Positions 7,133 through 11,774 of a DNA stretch of 11,774 bases are shown piece by piece. The notes below the pieces were generated by a model. It searched no databases. It was not told the origin of the DNA and saw only the letters and a list, made by a program, of their open reading frames with translations. The translations under genes and the position numbers were made by a program. This DNA comes from Actinomycetota bacterium (GTDB taxonomy: Bacteria > Actinomycetota > Acidimicrobiia > Acidimicrobiales > RAAP-2). Location: positions 1 to 11,774 of the forward strand of contig WLKR01000019.1 in the NCBI GenBank assembly GCA_009701115.1, given 5' to 3'. Every line of letters starts with the position of its first letter. Positions within the stretch are counted from its first letter, which is position 1.

Positions 7133-8490
7133 CGGTCCACTTCTCCCATTACGGGGTCAACGGTTGAAATCACCGTGATGGTGTCAGACATCAAACCTCC
7201 GCGCATAAGCAGCGGGATGGCCTGGAGGTTGACGAAGGAAGGTGCGCGCACGTGGATGCGGTACGGACGAGGACCACCGTCGGCCACGATGTAGCAACCC
7301 AATTCACCGCGAGGCGATTCGATAGCCGAGTAGACCTCACCGGCCGGCACGTGGAACCCTTCGGTGAACAACTTGAAGTGGTGAATTAACGCTTCCATGG
7401 ACTCGTCAATGCGGGCGCGTGGTGGTGGGGTGACCTTGGGATCTTGGGTCCGGTAATCACCCTTGGGCATCATGTCGATGCACTGACGAACAATCTTGAT
7501 GGACTCGCGAATTTCATTGAGTCGAATGGCGTAACGGTCGAAGTTGTCGCCGTACGTACCGACAATGACGTCGAAGTCGATCTGGTCGTAGGCCAAGTAC
7601 GGCATCTCCTTGCGGAGGTCCCACGGAACACCAGTAGAGCGAAGCAACGGACCAGTGAGACCCAGCGCCAAGGCTTCTTCGGCCGTGATAGGGGCGACAC
7701 CCTCCATGCGCTGACGGAAGATCACTTGACCAGTCAAGAGTTGGTCGTATTCGTAGGTACGGGCATCAATCGTGTCGCAGATGACTAGAACGTCGTCCTG
7801 CCAACCATCGGGCAGATCGGCGGCCACGCCACCAGGTCGTACGTAGTTCAAGTTCAAGCGCAGGCCGGCCGTCTTTTCAAAGAAGGCCAAGACCAGTTCG
7901 CGCTCACGGAGACCGTAGATCATCATTGAGGTGGATCCGAGGTCCATACCGTTCGTCGCCATCCACACGAGGTGACTGGAGATTCGGTTCAACTCACTCA
8001 TGAGCATGCGAATCCAGATGGCGCGGTCAGGTACCTCGATACCTAGCAACTTTTCAACGGCGATCGAGTAGCTCAGCTCATTATTGATCGGGCTGAGGTA
8101 GTCCATACGCGTGACGTTGGTGCCGCCCTGCACGTAGCTGAGCTCTTCGCCCTGCTTTTCCATACCCGTGTGGAGATAGCCAATAACGGGCTTGGTCCGA
8201 AGAACGAATTCTCCGTCGAGTTCCAGCATCAGACGCAATACGCCGTGCGTACTGGGGTGACTCGGACCCATGTTGATAATCATCAACTCATCGTCACGAC
8301 TCTCAAAGTCGATAGCTGAGGGATCCAAAGTGCGGCCATCGAGGTTCAGCACTGCACCCATTTCACGACCAAGTTGGTCGCTTTGCGTGTCCCGACGAAA
8401 ACCGAGCTCCTGGGGTCCTTCGCTCGTCTCAGCAACGAGGAGAGGTTCGCGGTCAATTGAACGGACGGAGTTCTTAGTGGTGTCACTCAT
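7129..8490 (-). CDS. nuoD: NADH-quinone oxidoreductase subunit D (49-kDa, quinone site)
   Basis: NuoD, descended from the large subunit of NiFe hydrogenases, forms the quinone pocket together with NuoB and NuoH. The signature GPSHPSTHGVLR (75-86) includes His82, and Tyr131 in RMDYLSP follows 49 residues later. These match the His/Tyr pair that holds the quinone head group in Thermus Nqo4 (His38/Tyr87, the same spacing). Other family segments are PVIGYLHTGMEKQGE (101-115), YVRPGGVAADLP, and the C-terminal SPRGELGCYIVADGG followed by RAPSFVNLQAIPLLMRGG. At 453 residues it is longer than Thermus (409) because of a roughly 70-residue N-terminal extension. It is not fused to NuoC, unlike E. coli. 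The ATG overlaps the nuoC stop as ATGA. Confidence 0.97.
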   Translation of the reverse strand: MSDTTKNSVRSIDREPLLVAETSEGPQELGFRRDTQSDQLGREMGAVLNLDGRTLDPSAIDFESRDDELMIINMGPSHPSTHGVLRLMLELDGEFVLRTKPVIGYLHTGMEKQGEELSYVQGGTNVTRMDYLSPINNELSYSIAVEKLLGIEVPDRAIWIRMLMSELNRISSHLVWMATNGMDLGSTSMMIYGLRERELVLAFFEKTAGLRLNLNYVRPGGVAADLPDGWQDDVLVICDTIDARTYEYDQLLTGQVIFRQRMEGVAPITAEEALALGLTGPLLRSTGVPWDLRKEMPYLAYDQIDFDVIVGTYGDNFDRYAIRLNEIRESIKIVRQCIDMMPKGDYRTQDPKVTPPPRARIDESMEALIHHFKLFTEGFHVPAGEVYSAIESPRGELGCYIVADGGPRPYRIHVRAPSFVNLQAIPLLMRGGLMSDTITVISTVDPVMGEVDR

Positions 8491-8981
8491 CGTGGACCTG
8501 GCGCTTCCTTGAACTGCACGGGGACTCGACCAATGCCGTAGTCCTTGCGCAGTGGATGACCTTCCCAGTCCTCCGGCATCAAGATGCGCGTGAGGTCAGG
8601 GTGATTAGTGAACTGAACACCGAATAGGTCGAAGGCTTCGCGCTCCATGGCTTCGGTACCGGGGTATTCCTGAAAGAGCGTTTCGAGAAAACAGTCTGAC
8701 TCTGGAACCTGCACGCGAATACGCACACGCACTCGACGACTCAGGCTTAGAAGATTGACCACGATTTCGAAACGTTCACCCGCAACACCTGCGGGCAGTG
8801 GGCGATCGGCGTGACTGAGATAGTCCACGGCGCAGAGGTCGACGCACATTTCAAATCCGTCGGCACGAAAAGCAACCACGAGGTCCCGGTACTGTTCGCG
8901 CGTCGGGAAGCAAGCGAGATCGGCGTTGAGACCTTCGCTGGTTATGACGCCGGCAGGGGCGTTGGCGGGAAGAGCTATCAC
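8487..8981 (-). CDS. nuoC: NADH-quinone oxidoreductase subunit C (30-kDa)
   Basis: NuoC has no cofactor; it is a peripheral-arm structural subunit that packs against NuoD and NuoB. Its signature is intact at residues 113-148, starting [20 protein letters not shown] and continuing to [10 protein letters not shown]. The 164-residue length is short compared with mycobacterial NuoC but ordinary for bacteria with separate C and D subunits. The start is a GTG at 8981 sharing GTGA with the nuoB stop. No strong Shine-Dalgarno is present; a small inverted repeat abuts the start, so translation probably depends on coupling to nuoB. Confidence 0.94.
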   Translation of the reverse strand: MIALPANAPAGVITSEGLNADLACFPTREQYRDLVVAFRADGFEMCVDLCAVDYLSHADRPLPAGVAGERFEIVVNLLSLSRRVRVRIRVQVPESDCFLETLFQEYPGTEAMEREAFDLFGVQFTNHPDLTRILMPEDWEGHPLRKDYGIGRVPVQFKEAPGPR

Positions 8982-9541
8982 TTGGGAGTTCCCAAACGGA
9001 CCGAAACGGGCACTTCAGGAGTCCAGAGGCCCGTCGTCGAAGCGGTGATGCCCGGAAGGCCCGCCTCGCGACGCTTCATGATTTCACCGGTGCGAATCTG
9101 CTCGTGGAGCGTCAAAATGGCGTGCATCAAGGTCTCGGGGCTCGGCGGGCAACCGGGGGCGTAGACGTCCACGGGCACGATTTGGTCGACGCCCTGAACA
9201 ATGGCGTAGTTGTTAAACATGCCGCCGGTCGAAGCACAAACACCCATGGAGATAACCCACTTGGGTTCCATCATCTGGTCGTAGACCTGACGAAGCACGG
9301 GGGCCATTTTTTGGCTCACCCGTCCCGCCACAATCATCAAGTCGGCCTGACGAGGTGAGTTACGAAACACTTCCATGCCGAAACGGGCGAGGTCGTAGTC
9401 GGCAGCACCTGCGGCCATCATTTCAATCGCACAGCACGCCAGTCCGAAAGACGCTGGCCACAGTGACGCCCGGCGAGCCCAACGAACCAGGTCTTCGACG
9501 CGGCCGGTCAGAAAGTTGTGCTGGAGATCTTCGAGAGCCAA
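8978..9541 (-). CDS. nuoB: NADH-quinone oxidoreductase subunit B (cluster N2)
   Basis: NuoB carries N2, the terminal [4Fe-4S] cluster that hands electrons to quinone. All four ligands are present: the adjacent pair Cys36-Cys37 in [11 protein letters not shown], Cys102 in [10 protein letters not shown] and Cys131 in [10 protein letters not shown]. The length of 187 residues fits the family. The start is a TTG at 9541. The nuoA stop TAG lies two codons upstream in the same reading frame, so no earlier start is possible, and AAAGGCGG sits eight bases before the TTG. The hydrophobic and basic N-terminal region (11-35) follows the usual pattern; a short polar C-terminal extension follows residue 155. 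Confidence 0.96.
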   Translation of the reverse strand: MALEDLQHNFLTGRVEDLVRWARRASLWPASFGLACCAIEMMAAGAADYDLARFGMEVFRNSPRQADLMIVAGRVSQKMAPVLRQVYDQMMEPKWVISMGVCASTGGMFNNYAIVQGVDQIVPVDVYAPGCPPSPETLMHAILTLHEQIRTGEIMKRREAGLPGITASTTGLWTPEVPVSVRLGTPK

Positions 9542-9544
9542 GGG

Positions 9545-9985
9545 CTACGCCGCCTTTGTGGTTGAACCGATACGGCTAATTGTTGATTCGCTGGTGCGCG
9601 ACGGCGCACCCTTCGTCAAGCGCTTCACGGGACCCCACGAAAGGGCTCCTTCGCTAACGAGAAAGAGGAGGGCTCCGAAGACAACAACGGAGAAGAGGAG
9701 AACTTCAACGAGTCCGAAGGCCCCGAGTTGACGGAAGACCACGGCGAAGGGGTACATAAAGACGACTTCGATGTCGAAGATGACGAAGATCATGGCGACG
9801 AGATAGAAGCGCACGGGGAAGCGAGTCGGCGGCTCAATTTCGGGGACGATGCCACATTCATACGGTGCCAACTTTGCGTCAGTGGGTCGCTTGTGAGGAG
9901 CCAGCAGAGCCGACGCTACAAACGATCCAGAAGCAAACAAAGCACCCAGAACAAGGAGTCCCAGTATGGGGATGTACTGGTCCAT
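9545..9985 (-). CDS. nuoA: NADH-quinone oxidoreductase subunit A
   Basis: NuoA (ND3 homologue) is a three-helix membrane subunit next to NuoH and NuoJ. Three hydrophobic segments are seen (about 5-29, 59-80 and 89-111). The conserved loop between helices 1 and 2 has YECG (42-45), whose cysteine corresponds to the one exposed in the deactive state of mitochondrial complex I. Helix 2 contains FDIEVVF (70-76) with the conserved acidic residues Asp71 and Glu73. At 146 residues it is close to E. coli NuoA (147); the last 30 are Ser/Thr/Lys-rich. It is the first gene of the operon. The ATG has no recognisable Shine-Dalgarno (AATAACCG just upstream), which suggests a leaderless or very short-leader transcript. 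It ends in TAG, three bases before nuoB. Confidence 0.95.
   Translation of the reverse strand: MDQYIPILGLLVLGALFASGSFVASALLAPHKRPTDAKLAPYECGIVPEIEPPTRFPVRFYLVAMIFVIFDIEVVFMYPFAVVFRQLGAFGLVEVLLFSVVVFGALLFLVSEGALSWGPVKRLTKGAPSRTSESTISRIGSTTKAA
9550..9557 (-). promoter_or_regulatory. Ribosome binding site supporting the nuoB TTG start
   Basis: AAAGGCGG on the minus strand, eight bases before the TTG at 9541 and overlapping the last codons of nuoA. It decides the start of nuoB, because no ATG or GTG exists between the in-frame nuoA stop and the conserved N-terminal region. Confidence 0.6.
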
Positions 9986-10029
9986 CGGTTATTAGTTCTA
10001 CCAGAAAACGAAGGGAGTTCCGACATTTC
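9986..10029 (-). promoter_or_regulatory. Putative nuo operon promoter
   Basis: A promoter for nuoA must lie in the 95-base gap to the divergent reductase gene, unless it is inside that gene. On the minus strand a TAGAAC element, preceded by TGG in an extended -10 arrangement, occupies 10000-9995 and would start transcription only a few bases before the nuoA ATG. A weak -35-like TCGGAA lies 17 bases further upstream. The match is partial. The supporting point is the missing Shine-Dalgarno in front of nuoA. No terminator or recognisable operator is seen. Confidence 0.3.
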
Positions 10030-10044
10030 TGTTCGGCCGGTCCC

Positions 10045-10080
10045 GTCACACCACTGGGCTTCGACTCGTAGGGTGGCGAC
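10045..10080 (+). promoter_or_regulatory. Putative leaderless promoter of the reductase gene
   Basis: TAGGGT (10069-10074) fits the actinobacterial TANNNT -10 consensus and ends six bases before the ATG at 10081, so transcription would begin at or next to the start codon, the classic leaderless layout. A GTCACA sequence (10045-10050), four of six matches to TTGACA, lies 18 bases upstream. The same bases include AGGGTGG, which could instead act as a mediocre Shine-Dalgarno in a longer transcript; the sequence alone does not decide between them. Confidence 0.35.
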
Positions 10081-11412
10081 ATGACTTCTCGTGCCTATCC
10101 CTCGCCCTCGCACATCTTTGACGTCGTGATCGTCGGAGGTGGGCCTTCTGGCTCCGCGGCCGCCTACTGGCTGGCTTCCGCCGGGTGGGATGTCTGTTTA
10201 ATTGAGAAAAAGACGTTCCCCCGCGAAAAGACATGCGGTGACGGACTCACCCCCCGATCGGTGCACCAACTCGCCGAAATGGGCCTCGAGGGTGAAGTGG
10301 CTAAGCACGGACACAAGTACTCCGGCCTTCGCTCCTATGGCTTTGGTGCCTCCATCGAAATGCAGTGGCCCGAACACCCCGTATTCCCGAACTACGGCTA
10401 CTCCATCACCCGCTACAGCCTTGATGGCATGGTGGCCGAACGCGCGCAGTCTCACGGAGCCACCCTCCTCACCGGCAGCGAAGTCGTTGGTCTCTTGAAC
10501 GCCTCTGACCCCATCGAGGGCAAGCTTCGTGGCTGCGCCGGTGTTATCGCCAAGGACAAAGAAACCGGCAACACGCACGAAATCATGGGTCGCGTCGTCC
10601 TTGTCGGCGATGGACAAAACTCCCGAATTGGTCGTGAACTCGGCGTTAGTCGCCGGCGTGACTGGCCCATGGGAATGGCGATTCGTGGCTACTACAAGAG
10701 CGACCGTCACGACGAGCCGTGGATTGAGTCTCACCTCGACATCCGCAGTCCCGAGGGTGAAGTCGTCCCCGGCTACGGCTGGATATTCCCGCTCGGCGAT
10801 GGTCGAGTCAACGTTGGTGTTGGCCTTCTCTCCACCGATCGCGCCTGGAAGGGCATCAACACCACCAAACTCCAGGAGTACTTCGTCGCCCAGACGGCTC
10901 AGGCGTGGGGCCTTAACGAGTCCACTTCCTGCGGCCCCCCAACTGGAGGACGCCTACCAATGGGCCTAGCCCTCGGACCTCGCGTCGGACCGAACACGTT
11001 GACCATTGGTGATGCCGCCGGCACCGTCAATCCCTTCAACGGTGAGGGCATTGCCTACGGTTACGAGACTGGCCGCCTGGCCGCTGCCGTAGTGGGTGAG
11101 GCCCTCATTGCCGACGATCTCGGCAAGCTCAGCCTCTATGACACGCGAATCGACGACGCCTACGGCGAGTACTACAAGGTCGCCCGCATGTTTGTTCGCA
11201 TCATTTCCGAGCCTCAGATTTTGTCCATCTGTGTCAAGTTCGGCCTCCGAGTCGAGCCTCTCATGAAGGAGCTTCTCGCGATTATGGCCAACCTCATGAG
11301 CAACGGCACGCGTGGACCGGCCGAACTCGGTTTCGGTGCGATGTCCAAGTTGGTCGACATCATCCCCCAGCAAGCATTTGACCTTCTACTGAATCGAGGT
11401 TCAGAGTCATGA
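10081..11412 (+). CDS. Geranylgeranyl reductase family FAD-dependent oxidoreductase, possibly a menaquinone-tail reductase (MenJ-like)
   Basis: Members of this flavoprotein family reduce double bonds in isoprenoid chains, in archaeal lipids, chlorophyll side chains or menaquinone tails (mycobacterial MenJ). Domains and motifs are in the expected order: the FAD-binding GGGPSG (19-24) with Glu42 ending the second strand; EKTCGDGLTPRS (49-60), a family hallmark; VLVGDGQNSRIGRELG (173-188); PGYGWIFP (230-237), matching the YxWxFP substrate-side motif; and GDAAGTVNPFNGEGI (310-324), the second FAD motif. The length of 443 residues is slightly above MenJ (about 408). There is no signal peptide; any membrane association would be peripheral. 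The gene diverges from nuoA across 95 bases and overlaps the next gene by four bases. The substrate is inferred from the nuo neighbourhood; another prenyl lipid or a carotenoid precursor cannot be excluded. Confidence 0.88.
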   Translation: MTSRAYPSPSHIFDVVIVGGGPSGSAAAYWLASAGWDVCLIEKKTFPREKTCGDGLTPRSVHQLAEMGLEGEVAKHGHKYSGLRSYGFGASIEMQWPEHPVFPNYGYSITRYSLDGMVAERAQSHGATLLTGSEVVGLLNASDPIEGKLRGCAGVIAKDKETGNTHEIMGRVVLVGDGQNSRIGRELGVSRRRDWPMGMAIRGYYKSDRHDEPWIESHLDIRSPEGEVVPGYGWIFPLGDGRVNVGVGLLSTDRAWKGINTTKLQEYFVAQTAQAWGLNESTSCGPPTGGRLPMGLALGPRVGPNTLTIGDAAGTVNPFNGEGIAYGYETGRLAAAVVGEALIADDLGKLSLYDTRIDDAYGEYYKVARMFVRIISEPQILSICVKFGLRVEPLMKELLAIMANLMSNGTRGPAELGFGAMSKLVDIIPQQAFDLLLNRGSES

Positions 11413-11774
11413 GTAACCAAATCACCTTCGCCAACACCGTGCTACTTGGTTTTATCGCTGGAGCCACCATCTCACTTGGACTGCTGCTCGGTCGCATGAA
11501 GGCACCCGCTCCACGGTTCCGGGCCCTCCTCAATGCCATTGCCATCGGAATCTTGCTCTTCTTGTTCGTTGATGTACTCCACGGTGCCATTGCGCAACTC
11601 GAAGTCGCCATCGACAACCACAACCACGGCCTAACGTTCTTACGCACCGTGCTCCTCATAGGTGGACTCGCCCTTGGGATCTTGGGACTGGTGGGCTACG
11701 ACAGCTGGAGCAAGCGACGCCGCGCGAAGCTCACCGAAGTATCCGAAGAAAACGACTGGACGCCGGCCGCCCGC
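11409..11774 (+). CDS. Probable ZIP-family metal transporter, N-terminal part (runs off the right edge)
   Basis: The visible 122 residues have no stop codon. Three hydrophobic segments are seen at about 8-28 (rich in Gly, LLGFIAGATISLGLLLGR), 38-62 (LNAIAIGILLFLFVDVLHGA) and 78-98. A short loop with NHNHG (70-74) lies between segments 2 and 3, and an acidic, charged cytoplasmic-type stretch (101-122) follows segment 3. This matches my recollection of actinobacterial ZIP-like proteins, in which three helices are followed by a variable loop and then the metal-binding helices 4 and 5, which are outside the window. The ATG shares ATGA with the reductase stop, and CGAGG lies nine bases upstream, so the two are likely co-transcribed and coupled. 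The family call is tentative; an unrelated multi-helix membrane protein is the alternative. Confidence 0.5.
   Translation, partial: MSNQITFANTVLLGFIAGATISLGLLLGRMKAPAPRFRALLNAIAIGILLFLFVDVLHGAIAQLEVAIDNHNHGLTFLRTVLLIGGLALGILGLVGYDSWSKRRRAKLTEVSEENDWTPAAR

Noticed and set aside
10030..10042. CGGCCG-type palindrome in the divergent intergenic region as an operator.
   Set aside because: A six-base GC palindrome is common by chance in this composition, and I could not match it to any known regulator site.
9986..10080. A terminator or small RNA between the divergent genes.
   Set aside because: No stable stem followed by a T run is visible, and divergent genes do not need a terminator between them.
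10198..10734. A 178-codon minus-strand frame inside the reductase gene.
   Set aside because: It is fully antisense to a gene with every family motif intact, and the predicted protein shows no recognisable fold; it is explained as a codon-usage shadow.

Overview
The window is almost entirely a respiratory complex I (NADH:quinone oxidoreductase) operon on the minus strand. Read in the direction of transcription it runs nuoA-B-C-D-E-F-G-H-I-J, then the first nine codons of nuoK before the left edge. A divergently transcribed pair lies on the plus strand: a geranylgeranyl-reductase-family flavoprotein, then the start of a probable ZIP-type metal transporter that runs off the right edge. I see no RNA gene, CRISPR array, insertion sequence or phage gene.

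The organism is most likely an actinobacterium. NuoC and NuoD are separate proteins, NuoH, NuoD and NuoG are of the long actinobacterial type, and a geranylgeranyl reductase next to nuoA is a familiar actinobacterial arrangement (also known in Streptomyces). The DNA is moderately GC-rich with GC-leaning third positions, and GTG and TTG starts are used. A lineage such as Acidimicrobiia is possible, but this is an impression from protein style and not a placement.

Layout: positions 1-9985 (minus) hold the nuo genes with essentially no non-coding DNA. Consecutive genes overlap by 1, 4 or 8 bases, and the only gap is three bases between nuoA and nuoB. This implies one long transcript with strong translational coupling. 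Positions 9986-10080 are the only real intergenic region and must carry both divergent promoters. Positions 10081-11412 (plus) encode the reductase, whose stop codon overlaps by four bases with the start of the transporter-like gene (11409 to the edge).

How the genes work together: NuoE, F and G form the NADH-oxidising module (FMN plus an iron-sulfur chain). NuoB, C, D and I form the quinone-reducing connecting arm. NuoA, H, J and K, with L, M and N presumably beyond the left edge, form the proton-pumping membrane arm. All iron-sulfur ligands I could check are present, including the four cysteines for the off-pathway N7 cluster in NuoG, so the complex appears functional. The reductase may saturate the isoprenoid tail of menaquinone, the likely electron acceptor of this complex, which would explain its position; that link is inference. 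I found no convincing novel system. The points most worth a second look are the compact divergent promoter with leaderless signatures, the same-frame nuoA/nuoB junction, and the long NuoI C-terminal extension.
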